64,000 nt of DNA from Takakia lepidozioides (lineage: Eukaryota > Streptophyta > Takakiopsida > Takakiales > Takakiaceae). Of this stretch, positions 43,290 through 55,405 are shown piece by piece. How positions within the stretch are numbered: position 1 is the first letter of the stretch; each line of letters starts with the position of its first letter. Made by a program: the position numbers and the translations under genes. The stretch lies in assembly GCA_030704615.1 (NCBI GenBank), contig CM060731.1, positions 44,518,001 through 44,582,000 on the forward strand. The letters run 5' to 3'. The notes under the pieces were generated by a model. The model saw nothing but the letters and a program-made list of their open reading frames with translations, ran no database searches and was not told where the DNA came from.

Positions 43290-45128
43290 TTTTGCAGAGT
43301 ATGTGAAGAAGGGGTCGAGGCAAAGTCCCAAGACCATTCTGCAGGATCTAGCTCCAGGTTTGTAGCGGACGGTCGAGAATCAAAACAAACGTGTTGTTGT
43401 TCAACCAGCTGATCACCAAAGGGCCGATGGTGGGCATGGGTTGGGGGTTCATGTCTTTTTGTTTGCTTGACCAATGACAGATCCTGAACAAAGTGGTAGC
43501 AAAGCATGAAATGAAGACGGGAGCTGCAGAGGTCAGCTGCTGAACAAAGGTGGTTGGGTCTACCTTAAATACATAGGCTTCAAAAGAAACACCATTATGG
43601 ATGGATCCCATGAACAAATAAAATTTGTCATGATTGGTGAGTGTCCATAATTGGGGTCCGATTCCATATAGGCCCATGATGTGCAAAAGGTTCTTCCATG
43701 AGAGTGGAATGCTGTCTAAAACCAGATGGTAGCCAGTCCTTGCTCTAACTGCCCCCAACGTATTTTTGAGAGGTTATTTCCCCCTAAATGAGTTCCTTGC
43801 CCATATGTCTTGGATTTGACGAATTTCCTTGAAATCCCGTGCAGACCAACGCCTGGCCTGTCATTTGTGAAGAGGAGAAAGGGTCGAGTTTAGAAATAGG
43901 AGAGCTAGAGGTAATATTGTCTAGGATCAGAAGCTTCCCCCCTTCTGGGTCAATGAATCTTGGAAGCCATTTTCGTAGGAGCATAGTAACTTGGGTTGCG
44001 GGTTCCAAGACTCCTAGACCCCCCCCTTTCTTTGGAAGCAGAGTTGAGCCGAGGATAGGGCTGACCTCCTTTGCTGGTTTGACGTAGCCCCCCATAGAAA
44101 GTTACGGATTAGTTTCTTTATAATCTCTTGGATCTGGATCGCATCTGGGGCCCATGTGGATGCGAAATACCATACGTCATTCATCAAAATCTGGTTGGCC
44201 ACCAGGGCCCTTCCGGTAAGCGTGAGATGTTAAGGACCCCAGTAGGTCATTTTAGATTTCAATCTTGCTAGTACGGCGGGAGCTGGCAATGTTGCTCATC
44301 GAAAAGGTTGATGCCAAAGGTAGTAACCAAGTAGGGTGGTGGCATGTCCTTCAAGTAGCCATTATGTATTCCCCCGAAGTAGGTGGGTTTTGGAGGTCTG
44401 ATTTAAGATCGCGTCCCCCACAAGAACTGTGGTTGTTTTGTTCCAGTTAATGTTGAAACCTGAAGTTGCACAAAATATCTGCAGCGTAGAAGTCGCTTGG
44501 GCAAGGTTCTGACGTTCAGATGCTTGGAGGAGGAGAAAGGTATCATCAATTGAGTCCTTTACCTGGAGCCAATTGTAGGTAAAGTGGTTCCTAATTGAGG
44601 CTTGAATTCTCGGGTTTGCATCCAAAGAGGAAGAGAAATGGAGCTAGGGGGCAACTTTGACGAACAGATCATTGAAGTGGAAATGGTTTGGAAAGGTGAC
44701 CATTGATCAGAACGCGACTGGTGGAGTTGGAGAGAAGGATACTGACCCATTGGCAAAAGTCCTTCGGCAGGCCTATCTTTTTCCAGTGTCTTCAAAAGGA
44801 GATCCCAGCCCACCCTATCAAAGGCCTTCTCAAAGTCTAGAAGGATCCTAGCTATTGCTTGCTCTGTCATTTGCGCATAGGCAGGTGTTTCCTGAGCCAA
44901 AAAGATGTTGTCTAGGATGCATTTTCCTTTAACAAAACCTCCTTGTGAATCAATTCTAATGCAGGTAAGAAGTAAGGGTTGGAGCCTAAAAACAATAGCC
45001 TTAGAAATGATCTTGTAGGCCACATTAAGCAATATAATAGGGCGGTAGTTGGAGATGTCCAGACGGTTCCTTTTTTTGTACATAAGCACTATAACTCCCT
45101 GAGCCAAGGTCCAAGACCATGCCGGCAA
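43290..45128 (-). pseudogene. LINE ORF2 remnant: reverse transcriptase to C-terminal region
   Basis: The minus strand begins with RT block 1 (GVIVLMYKKRNRLDISNYRP, IILLNVAYKIISKAI), continues with QGGFVKGKCILDNIFLAQE and ILLDFEKAFDRVGWD (catalytic Asp), then, after frameshifts, DSIDDTFLLLQ where the (F/Y)ADDT motif belongs, FNINWNKTTTVLVG, and the post-RT region (FASTWAPDAIQIQEIIKKLI, LLPKKGGGLGVLEPATQ) to about 43340. At least four frame breaks. It is a plant-type LINE and resembles a different clade from the fragment at 1 kb. Confidence 0.8.
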
Positions 45129-47726
45129 AAATGGCCTTTAGTTTTTATTTTTTATCGTTATTTCGTGTGGTTGAGTCCACTAGAATATTTCAACACAAAA
45201 GAGCTTTTGTTGTGAAATTTAGTAGTATGTAAAATTTTCCGCCCTTCTGATACAACTCTCAACTTAGAAAAATCCGAGGGTAAGAATTTTATCTATGGTG
45301 AAGCCAACTCGAAAATATCCCTGACCTGTCAAAGTCCATAATCCATAATTGCCCACGGCAAAGTGACGCACCTAATTCTAGATTGGGAAACTCCATGCAA
45401 TGTCAAGATGAGACTCTTGCCAAAATGCCTCTTTGTGCTTGAAGCGTATGTGTTGTAGGACATGGCAAAAATTTCAAAACAGTGTCTGATATCTTGACTT
45501 TAGCAAGGTTTGTAGGTCTTGCAGACAAACATTTTCTTAACTGGGGTTGGTATCGTGTGAGCATGCTCACGTCAGCACAACCTACGGTCATGGGGGGTTT
45601 ATCTTTTTTAATCCCGGTCATAGGAGTTACATGCTTTCAAAATGGGAAACAAGACCATATATGAACTCTAATTCAGACGTGGTTTCAAGGCAAACCCTAG
45701 ACCTGTAGCGGCGGCAGCAGAGGGTTTCGCTTTGAGAAATCCTTTCAGGGGTCATATTTTCGCCCCACACCTATATAGTAACATGTTTATCATGTATAGG
45801 GGTTATTTGTTCTTTATGTGTTGTGATTATTGCTCATGTGAACAGCTAAAAAAAGTTTTGCAGGTTTTTGAGTTTCACAAATTATCGTTTTGCTGCGGAA
45901 TATTATCCAGGTATTTGTATGCAGAATATACCCTCGTGCTTGTGCTACCTAACCTCCCTTTAACCCCGAAACTCCCGCAACGCTCAAAATGGGCCAAATT
46001 GGTTGTTGAAGGGTGTGTAACTTTTGCAGATGTACGCCAAATTCCCCAAAATTTGCTAGATGCGGCCTATTTCATTTTGTCAACCAATTTCATTACTCTC
46101 TCCCGCCTTGCGCGTGTTGTTGGGTGCTCACTATCCCTTTCATGTTGCCTTTTACTTGCTTTAATGCAGGTCGACTAGAAAAAAAAAATGGGAGAAAAAT
46201 TCTAAAAACTCTACAAAAAAAATTCTACAAACTCCTTCACATGACAATTCCAAGACCTTCCCCCCCTTCCCCTCCTACCCTACATAAACCCACCCCACTA
46301 TTTGACACGTGTCTAGTAATTGCACCCCCCAAATACTCTAATCTGAGCCCACCATTGCTTCTTCCAATGGTGCGCCTATTTTTCTATCTTCCATAAATTG
46401 TGACATTGTCTCCCCCCTCTTTCTAGGTGTCCCTACAGCCCGGGTCCACTCGCCCACTCATCAAGCCCCCCTATTTCCTCTCATCTGCGTGTCCTCCCCC
46501 TCCTTTTCCACCCGCCCCTCCACATCGTTTTGCCATCTTCTCATTTGCTGATTTTCTTTGAAATGAAACTTGGGATACATATTTGACCAAGTGGAAAGTG
46601 ACATAATCTGTTTCAATTTCGGAGATCTTGGTCTTGTTAGAACAAGAACGCTGAAAAATATGTGGAGGATTGATTAATGGACTCACATAAATGGTAAGCA
46701 GATACCCAAATGGACATTCGTACACTGCATGCAGCAACGGCTGGGTTTTTACACGTCTTCCCCCATTGGCCAAAAATTTGGCCAAGGCGTGCAAGGACAG
46801 GTGGCTGGGTATTGTCTGGTTCAATTATCAAAATTACGACTTTTCCCCAAATTACAGGCTTTTCATTGGACTGGGTCATTTTCTTTTCGGAAATGTCAAC
46901 AGACCCCTAGATGTTTAGAGGTTAAACTCAAATAGATGTGATATATTTAATAAATAAATAAAACCAATGACAAGAGACCTAAGAAATGAATTAGATGTTG
47001 GAAAGTCAAAGCAATATGGACCTACTAATAAGTCACAAGAGAAGCATATGCAAAACCAAGCATGCAAGAGTAAGACTTTATGGAAAAATGTTTGCCCATC
47101 TAGAGAATTATAATGCACATAGAATTCTCATTTTTTTTTTTTATCAAAGATCAAGTTGGAATCACGAACTCCTCTCACTACTTGCTTGGTGACTAACACG
47201 CGGCGGAGGGCTCGTAGTACCTGCTGCCTACCCTTCGCTCCGAGAACCGTGTGAACAGAGAGTGCCGCTATGAGGCAGGGAGTTTTTTTTTTGCTTCATT
47301 TTCCGGGAAAAAGCCGTTTTCGCTGCGCCCCTTCCTAGCTCCAAAACGAAGAAACCTTTCCGTAAGCCAGAAGCTTTGCGGACCATAGAACATAGAACTA
47401 GTCTGGTGCATTTCGTTGCACTTCCATATAATTAATGGGCCTGATTTGTGAGCTGTCGCTCTCAGGTATTTCCCTTTAAAAACAGAAAAACATGCTCATT
47501 TAATGGGAGCACTCGATATTGAAAGAGATATAATATATCCCAAAAATTGGAATAAAGTCTCCACTAGTTTGTGAAAAGTACAAAGACAATAAACAACAAC
47601 TTATTGTTGCACCTCAATTCAAGTCGACCATATTATTTTGTAGAACAGATTGTGTCGGCAAAGGCCCATTCCTTATACAATTTAACTGGGGGTTTCTGGA
47701 TGATGAACCTCCACAGGAAGACAAGC
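45129..47726. other. Long stretch without recognisable gene
   Basis: AT-rich and C-rich low-complexity patches (46260-46500), several short frames, none with a domain. The segment 45190-45240 resembles 62295-62345 (AAAAGAGCTTTTGTTGTGAA-like followed by AAATTTA and TAAAATTTT). Confidence 0.35.
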
Positions 47727-48932
47727 CCGTACTTACCTAGCTTATTAGGCACTTCCGCACCTAATAATTAATAAAAATGGAATATTATTAGGCAGATTCG
47801 TTTTTATTATTTAGGCACCTCACCTAGGTAATTTCCAGACATTAGGCATGTATTACAGTCGACCCTGGATAAATGTTACATGCTTTTTTGTTATGTCACC
47901 CTTAATGTTATGAAATCTTTGCTATGTAAAAATTACACTTGAAAATGGCATGACTAGAGCGTTATTTGATATGTGTTATGAAAATATGGCTCTCCTCTTT
48001 GTTAGGACACCTCCATAGTTGTTAGATCTTATGCTGAGCCTTAATATAGTGGTTTGAGAAAACATTCATCCTCTGCTTAACTGATTGTTGGAGCGTCCAT
48101 CGGTCTGAAGATCTCAAGGCTTATATGCAAGAGAATCATCCATATATTTGTCTTTCACACATTTCTGCAAATTGCACAACAAAGTTGCAGCTTGCTGAGG
48201 TTACATTACAGAGTCAAGTGTCCATTTTCAGCTCGATTCAAGAATTGGTCTGCAAGAGAGATTCAAGAACATATAAGGGCTGGTGTGCCTGCAGGTCAAA
48301 ATATTGTTGAAGACAAAGTTGCCAATTATGCGTGAACTTGTGGTTTGTTGGTTGTATGAGTCTTGGGTGGAGGTGAAGTGCCAATTTCCAAAGATGATTT
48401 TGTTAAGTTGGAGATTTTGTGGAATTTTACGAGCATTTCAAGATGTCTTTCAGGATGAGGCAATGAGAGCGAGTTTTACATCTTCTTTGTTTTCAAACCC
48501 AGACACCCAAGAGGAAGGAGATCTTGTCATGGAGGATGTTCCAGATGTCTATCTTGATGGAAGTGTCACTGAGAGCATGAGCCGATGTCTTGCAAACATG
48601 CATATTGAGGATGATGATGTTCCTCACCTTAACATTATCTCAGATTCAGAAGATTCCCAGGAGATAGGTTATGACACTTATGAGGATGTAGTTGCATCAA
48701 TGCATGGCCTTTTGGAAGTTTTTTGGACATGAAATTTTAATAAATTTTTGCCATTTGTTTGCATTTTCCCCACATATTTGGGCATTTTGGTAAATTTTCA
48801 CAATTTTCGAGCAATTAGGCACTTATCAGGAATTTTTTCCCATGTTTTTAGGTGCATTTTCAAAAAAAATCTAAATTTAATTAGGCAATTGATTTTGAAT
48901 TAATTATTGCCTAATAAGCTAGGTAAGTACGG
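47727..48932. mobile_element. DNA transposon-like element with 25-bp perfect terminal inverted repeats
   Basis: 47727-47751 and the reverse complement of 48908-48932 are identical over 25 bases (starting CCGTACTTACCTAGCTTATT). After an 11-base difference the arms match again for about 10 bases (AATAATTAAT). The motif TTAGGCA recurs near both ends like a subterminal repeat. No flanking target duplication is evident (AGACAAGC versus TGTGCCGG). Superfamily not assigned. Confidence 0.7.
48283..48732 (+). CDS. ORF inside the inverted-repeat element, function unknown
   Basis: 149 codons. The first half (VVCWLYESWVEVKCQFPK) may be in a wrong frame. The second half is acidic: NPDTQEEGDLVMEDVPDVYL, MHIEDDDVPHLNIISDSEDS. 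An acidic tail of this sort closes many transposases, and the ORF lies inside a TIR-bounded element, so a transposase remnant is possible, but no catalytic motif is visible. Confidence 0.25.
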   Translation: MCLQVKILLKTKLPIMRELVVCWLYESWVEVKCQFPKMILLSWRFCGILRAFQDVFQDEAMRASFTSSLFSNPDTQEEGDLVMEDVPDVYLDGSVTESMSRCLANMHIEDDDVPHLNIISDSEDSQEIGYDTYEDVVASMHGLLEVFWT

Positions 48933-49318
48933 TGTGCCGGCGGATGGGTCCTGCAAATTGATTGCCTTTGACCTGCATGTGCCGGTTGCAGGGCTATCAC
49001 AACCTACTACAGGCAGTTTGATAGGTGTTGACACTCACAGCTGGGTTATTACCAGGTGGACCACCTCTACCACGTCACACTAAAATCCAACATTATCACC
49101 AGCCGATAAGCTCCACGTGGAAATGCTAGAGGAGACCCAGCAAACTCCAGAATTTGGCTTGCCCCACATGGAAGGAGGCTCTAATAATAAGGTCATGACC
49201 AGTGTTGGACCGGTATATAGGTCTTGGGCAGGTATCAACTAGGGTAAGGGTAATGGTATGAAGGATCATACCAGGCAGTACATACAAGGGCAAAACCCTG
49301 GTGGGGTAGGAGACATGG

Positions 49319-49646
49319 TGTCAAGTTATTTTACCACTAGTGTGAAACTAGCTAGGAAATAGCTAGCTTTTACATATTGACATTTGGAATTGGCCCAAGT
49401 GTCAACCCAGGGGTCAAGGCAGATTCAGGCCCTGGAGTGGTTATCTTCACGGCAAGCGCGGGAGGCTCATCTTTCTCGAGTTGAGCCTCACCGCGCCTAG
49501 CTATGGCGCCGTAGTGTGGATTCCCCATGGCGTGGGGTGCACTTGGCTTGACTTGTATTTGAGTGATGAGGTTATATATGCATGAGTTTATGCTTCAGCT
49601 TTGTGAGCTCGCATGAGCTTGTGCTTGTATTCTTCTTCGTTATCAC
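49319..49646 (+). repeat. Left long terminal repeat (or its 3' part)
   Basis: TGTCAAGTTATTTTACCACT to CGTTATCA, near-identical to 58740-59067. The sequence left of 49319 does not match that left of 58740. Confidence 0.8.
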
Positions 49647-50009
49647 TCGAGAAAGATGAGCTCGAGTCTGTGAGTGCCAGGTTCGAGTTGTTTTGTAGCA
49701 CTTGTGTTTTCATGAGAAGCAGTTCAGCCTAGAGTGCAGGGATCCGTGCATGAGCCTATCCAAAGTGGATAGAGTGCAAAGGCGAACAGGTTGCAGGTTT
49801 GCAATGGATAGAGAGGCGGGTAGCCTATGTTGAAGAGCAGCGTTGTATAGCTCAACGCTATGGCAACCAAGTTTGGGCTTCTAGTGTGAAGCGGGGGAGA
49901 TGTTGGTCTCGAGTGGGTGAACTGGTGGTCGTCTTCTTCAGCTGCAGGCCAAGTTAAGGAGCTGCAGCAATGTGGAGCTGCGAGGGTGTTAGATGTAAGT
50001 CACAGTTAT

Positions 50010-50760
50010 CGGGAGCTCCAACTTCAAGCTCATAAGGAGGTATGAGTGAAGAGAGATGGCTGATTTCTCTTGTATGCAAGCCAATGCATTTGTGGCTATG
50101 TTGAGTTGGGGGTTTCAATCTGAAACTCCAGCGGTATGAGGGCTCTTGCCATGGCAAGAGCGGGGCTGGAACAGGAGCTAAGAGGTGCGGCAAGGCCAGG
50201 GAATGTGCACCTAGGGTTTCAGAGCTTGGAAGAAAAATTCTTGCACCACAAGAGGAGTGTCTTGTGGCTGGAAATGTAAGCCTTAGGGTTTCAGGAGCTT
50301 GGCAAGGGATGTGGAGTGCTTAGTCTTGTCTTAGAGAGCATCAAGGAGCCAAGGAGCCAAGATAGGGGGCTGATATCTCTTGTGTGAAGAGGTTGCATGT
50401 GTGGAGCATGTATTCAGCTCATTGAAGCTTCCATCTTCAGCTTGGAGGGCAAGCAAGAAAGAGGGAAGGGCTGACTTCCCTTATGTGAGGGCAATGCATG
50501 TGTGGAGCATGCTATCAGCCTGGTGAAGGCTTGCACTTTCAGGTTTGTGGGTGCAAGAAATGAAGCAAAGGAGCTGATTCTCTTATGGTGAGAGTGGGGC
50601 ATGTGTGGAGCATGCCTTCAGCCCATTGAGGCTCTTGTTTTCAAGCTTTAGAGAGCTAGAACGGAAGGTCTAGGGCTGGTTTCCACTTGGAGTGAAAGAA
50701 AAGCACTTGTAGGGCCTATGTGAGTTGGGGTTTCAACTTCAAGCTTGAAGGGAGCGCAAC
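50010..50760 (+). repeat. Degenerate tandem repeat in the retrotransposon leader
   Basis: Units of about 100-130 bp containing GCATGTGTGGAGCATG, TTCAGC and GGGCTGA-TTC recur near 50010, 50370, 50460, 50560 and 50690. Non-coding. Confidence 0.6.
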
Positions 50761-51119
50761 TCTTGAAGCAGCAGGTGTAGGGGGCTGGAATAGGCTCTAA
50801 GACAGATGCTATGGCCAAGGAGAGTGCTTGAATGAGTGCTCACAAGGGCTGGGAACCAGCAGGGCTTGGTTGTTTGCCATTGAGTTTAGTGGCGTGTTTG
50901 GGGAGGCTAAGTGAGAAAGAAGGCTTGGTTTGTGGCAACCACCTCATGGCTTAGGGCTACTATGGTGGTGTGTGGGAGCCGAAAGAGCAAGAATACCTTG
51001 TTGATTTCCTCACAGCCGCCATAGCTCGGTGGAAAGAAGCCTAGAGTCCAAGAGACACAAACCCTAGCTTGGCGTGGCTAAACCCCTTGGAGAAATGGCT
51101 AAACTGCCAGAACGGCCAT

Positions 51120-51600
51120 GGATGGAGCTGTGACGGGCTGTCCCTGTGGCCTTGGGGGCTGTGACGGGCTGTGAGGGGCTGTGCTAGTGGCCTTTGGGGC
51201 TGTGCCGGGCTGCGCGGTGGCCTTCAGGGTTGTGATGGGCTGTGCCTAGTGGCCTGTGGGGCTGTGACAGGCTGTGACATGCTGTGGCGAGCTGTGACGG
51301 GCTGTGCCAGTGGCCTGTGGGGCTGTGACGGGCTGTGAGGGGCTGTGGCTTTTGGGGCTGTGACCCTGTGACCTTTATAGGGCTGTGACAGGCTGTGCCT
51401 GTGGCCTTTGGGGTTGTGATGGGCTGTGACAGGCTGTGACATGTGGCCTTTGGGGCTGTGACAGGCTGCGGCCTGTGGGGCTGTGACCCTGTGACCTGTG
51501 TAGGGCTGTGACAGGCTGTGGCCTGTGAGCTGTGTGGGCCTGTGCTGGTCTGTGGTGGCTCGTGTTGGCCTGTGGACGGCTTGTGCTGACTTGTGGAGGC
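51120..51600 (+). repeat. Minisatellite GGGGCTGTGAC / GGCTGTGACA
   Basis: Over 30 imperfect units of GGCTGTG(A/C) separated by GTGGCCT(T/G)TGG segments. It shares its core with the repeat at 17118-17425. Confidence 0.85.
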
Positions 51601-52246
51601 ACTGGGACTGGTATGTGGTCTTGAAGGCCGAATTTTGAAGCTCGTGGAGGGCGGTTTGAGGAGTATCTTCATGATATTCCCATGGTCATGCAAGTGAGGG
51701 AAGAGTGGAGAGAAAGAGTGTTGGGATGAGGGCATGCTGGGGTTAGGCATTGCTTTAGCTTCTCTTCCTCATAGTTTTCACCCTCTCATTAGGCCAAGAC
51801 CTTTCCGTAGGTGGAGGCAAGAGTCATTCCGGGTTTGGGCTGGGGTGTCCTTGCAGGAGCAACACCGTGGAGTTGTTTTTGGTGTGGGGGAGTTGTCGTT
51901 CTGATTTCTTGTGTTTGGATCCCCTCCATACCTGCATGCTTGACTGTGCGCCATGCTAGTTTTGTGTGGGCGCTTGTTTTTATAGGTGATTGGTCCGGAT
52001 TTGATCACCGGCCAGTCCTAGAGCATGCTGTCGATGGTGAGGCTGGGGTGATGACCAGCCAGACCATCATTGTTTCTCCAATGATGAGGTTGGAGGTGAT
52101 GACCAGCCAACCATAGGAGTGCTTGCGGTGGATGCAGGTACAAGTGTAGGCTATGTTAGGAACTTAATATTCCAAACCATAAGCCGCAACAGGTTCTCTA
52201 CCCGGTTACCTTGTGGAGAGGGGGTTAGGGACATGTTCATGACCGG

Positions 52247-53694
52247 TTGAGTATCAACACAGAGGTGCCACTAGTTGCAAGGGACAGTGCCGGTTCGAGC
52301 ACTAGCAATACTAGTGGGTACACGAGACGAGGTGTGCGGTTTAGGCCACCTTCACCTCCTGTGTCTTCTACGGAAGGTCCTGATTCGGATTGTGAATCAG
52401 GAGGACTCATACCGGCAGTGCAAGTTGTTTCTTTGCCATTGTTGTGGGACACAATGGAAGAGATGTATGGAGCTACCAAGGGGCCACGAAGGTACTCTGG
52501 GGTGGTGGGCACCATCGAGTTGGATGATTTTATCCAAGAGTTTGATAGTTGGTGTGATTTGCAGCAAATGCGCAATCCACAACTATTTACACATTTCATG
52601 GCATGGAAGGGGCTGTTTCAGCACCTTGAGGGGCCGCCTATGGATGATTACCATGAGTTCAGGCGGGGGCATGAGGTTGAGATTGAGGAGTGGAGGATGT
52701 ACTGGTCACCCGACTATGTCTCCATCACTAGGGGTACTAGAGCCACGAGGGCAGTGGCTACACCTGCCGCTGCACTGGCAGCTTCAGCAAGTAGCAGTGG
52801 GACTAGTGGGACTGGTGGTACAGTAGCTACGACGTCCACCCAAGCCACTACCGCACCAGCACTAGTACCCGTGCCTGCCTTCAATCCTGTTGTGGAGTTC
52901 TTCGAAGAGTTGAGAGGGAACTACCAAGGGGTGAGGACAGAGAAGTTGCGGAGCTTGCAAGAGTTCCAACGGAAGCCGACCGAGAGCTTGAGGGAGGCTT
53001 TCATTCGCATGAGGCGCTTGATAAATGTAACCCAAGGGGTTACGGAAGCTTAGGCAATCCAATTCTAGTGTGGGATATTGGACAAGGAGCTGAGGAGAAG
53101 GGTGCGGGATGCAACTCTCCTACAAGCGGCCCAACCCACCTTAGCAAATGTGTTTTTGCTGGCAGAGCGGATAGAGCTCAACATGGTGGAGGAACAAGTG
53201 GTCATGTGGGATTTGCTAAGGAGACGCCACGGGGTAGTGGTGCTCCTAGCCAACCACTACCTCAACGTGCTCAAGGCAACAAGGGGGCTTAGGTGAAGCT
53301 CAGGGAATGACAGAGAGGACCTCAGATGCAGGGGTCTCTCCCTTCATTTGCTGGCCAACAACGGGCGGATGTGGTGTGCTGGACATGTGGAGGACCCCAT
53401 GTCAAGAAGGATTGCCCAGAGGGAGGCAAAGGGCCAGCTCATGCACAGCCTGCACAGTTGCAGTGTGGGCATTGTGGCAAGCACGGGCATGGAGAGGCCC
53501 AGTGTTATGGTTTGTATCCTGAGTTGCGCCCAGGCCAGTTCCAAGGGAACAATGGTGGCCGGGGGCAAGGTGGAGCAGCCCAGAGAGGACGAGGTGGCCA
53601 GCCACGAGGTGCAGGCCAAGGCAAGCTCAACATGGCCAAGGACGCGGAGGTCAAGGTGTTGACCAAGGCATGGCCAACCGGCTTCAGCAGCTAG
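52247..53694 (+). pseudogene. Retrotransposon gag with two zinc knuckles
   Basis: The frame 52247-53053 encodes a gag-like protein (TIELDDFIQEFDSWCDLQQM, FFEELRGNYQGVRTEKLRS, LQEFQRKPTESLREAFIRM) that ends at TAG, followed by a second TAG within a few codons. The remaining part continues out of frame (CGILDKELRRRVRDATLLQA) and then in the 53326-53694 frame with two knuckles: CWTCGGPHVKKDC (one residue short of the usual spacing) and CGHCGKHGHGEAQC (canonical C-x2-C-x4-H-x4-C), then a Gly/Arg/Gln-rich tail. Gag packages the element RNA. Confidence 0.75.
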
Positions 53695-53972
53695 AGCAGA
53701 GGCTCGCTGCCATGACTACAGCTCAGGTGGTACCGGCTCTAAGGCCGGATGGTCCACCTCCTCCTCCTGAGGGAGGAGATATGGGAGGCATGGGATTCAT
53801 GTGTGGAGCAGCACTACCACTAGTGCAGGTGGAGTCTGCTGCAGCCATGACTCGAGGAGCAGCACGAGTTCCTGAGCCACGAGGTGCAGAGGTGGAGTTG
53901 GATCCACAGCGTGGGGAGGCAAGCCGTCGGCTAGGCTTCCTCAGTCATTCACATTGGCGGAGACAGTGTTGA
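53670..53972 (+). pseudogene. Gag-protease linker
   Basis: A 100-codon frame (MANRLQQLEQRLAAMTTAQ) with a coiled-coil start and a proline-rich centre, overlapping the end of the gag frame and the start of the next frame. It is probably part of one gag-pol polyprotein now split by small indels. Confidence 0.4.
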
Positions 53973-55405
53973 CGCCATCCATGGCACCTAGTTCTCGCCC
54001 GACTGTTACCGAGGCGGAGGTTACTATGCCATTGGGGAGAGCTACACGGGTAGCACCACTACCTAGTGTTGCCAAGGCTACGGCAGCTAGTGTGCTGCTA
54101 GGAGTGGCCACATCTGTGTGCCAGGCTCCATTGTTCTCGGCTACCATGATTGCGATGCCGGGGGTAAGACCAGCTGAGGTGTTCAGGCTGGCAGCTACAC
54201 TCTGTGAAAGTGGGGAGGTTACTTCATCTACTGCGGAGATAGTGGGAGGTGTAGTGCCGGAGGGATCCTCGGATTTGAGGGTCAAGACTGCCACGGCGGC
54301 GCCATGGCAAGCTACAGCTGCCAGGTTGATGGAGCTGCCAGCTAGGCCAGCCATTGAGCGCGCCATGGTGACACATGGAGTTGTCATGTTAGACAACCAG
54401 GATGGCATTTTCTGTTTGAGTGGACCGGCAGGCAAGAGGTACCAGCCACTGCGGGTCTTGTTGGACTCGGGAGCTCAGCCATTGATGCTAGGCAGAGCTG
54501 CTATTGCAGGCTTGGGCCTCACGGATGCGGATATGGAGCCTTGTCCTTTCCAGATACAAACGTCTCTGGGAGGATCGGAGCAGGCTCGGGGCATGACACG
54601 ACGTGAGTTGGCTATCAGACTACGGCCGGATCACCCTACAGATGGCTCAGTGATGCGAGCCAAGGCCATTGTGACAGACGTGGTCTCATACGATGTCTTG
54701 GTTGGTGGGGCAGTGTTGTACCCCATGGGCTTCACCCTGGATTTTTGGGAGGAGTCAGCTTCCTATAGGCATGCATGGCAGTCAGGGGAGGGCCGGCGTG
54801 TGCAGCTCCCTGTGACGTTCATAGGAGGAGTTGCGGTTGCCCAGCGAGGCAAGATGCCGACACTAGCAGCATTCACAGCGGCAGTGAGTTGGCCTAGAGA
54901 GTTGCTTGAGGGCAACGCTCATTCAAAGGATGTGCCACCTCCGGGAGAGCAGGATGACATGTATGGTATGGCGAAGTTGCCTACCATGGTTGCTAAGACT
55001 CCATTGTGGGGCACGAGCAAGGATTTGCAGCGGGATGCTGATCAACGGGTGCAACAAGCCTGGGTGGAGGCTTTTGTACCGTCAGGAGAGGATGAGAGTG
55101 CGGGGATTGCACCAGGACCACCTCAGTTGTCTCCATTGGACACCACACCTATTGTGTGGCAGTATCCGGATGAAGGCATTTGTCTTCTGGACTTGTTTGG
55201 CGGGATCAGCACCGGATTGGCTGCTGTGTTACAGGTTCGGCGTTACCTGTATGTGGAGAGGGATGAGACTGCGTTTCACTTCGCCATGTTGCTCAGTTGG
55301 TGCAGCGGTACCCTGAGTTGTTGCCGGTGTCTGCAGTTTGTGGATATCAGCAGGCCTTGCCAGCAAACATTTCGTTGCTGGGGGCGCAGGATTTGGAGCG
55401 GGTAG
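53954..55405 (+). pseudogene. Retrotransposon aspartic protease and start of the methyltransferase
   Basis: 483 codons. An Ala/Thr/Val-rich spacer leads to a retropepsin-like domain with the active site RVLLDSGAQPLMLG (about 54455-54500) and downstream VTDVVSYDVLVGGAVLYPMG, the usual partner strand with a buried D(V/I)L(V/L)G. After a linker comes CLLDLFGGISTGLAAVL at 55190, motif I of C5 cytosine methyltransferases (AdoMet binding), and YVERDETA (motif II acidic residue). A frameshift near 55285 moves the rest of the enzyme to the next frame. Confidence 0.8.

Noticed and set aside
47857-47885. CAGTCGACCCTGGATAAATG preceded by TA, resembling a pogo/Tc1-type terminus
   Set aside because: No matching inverted end and no transposase motif were found.
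51184-51750. A 188-codon frame rich in Pro, His, Ser and Thr
   Set aside because: It is a translation of the GGCTGTGAC minisatellite; periodicity, not coding, keeps it open.
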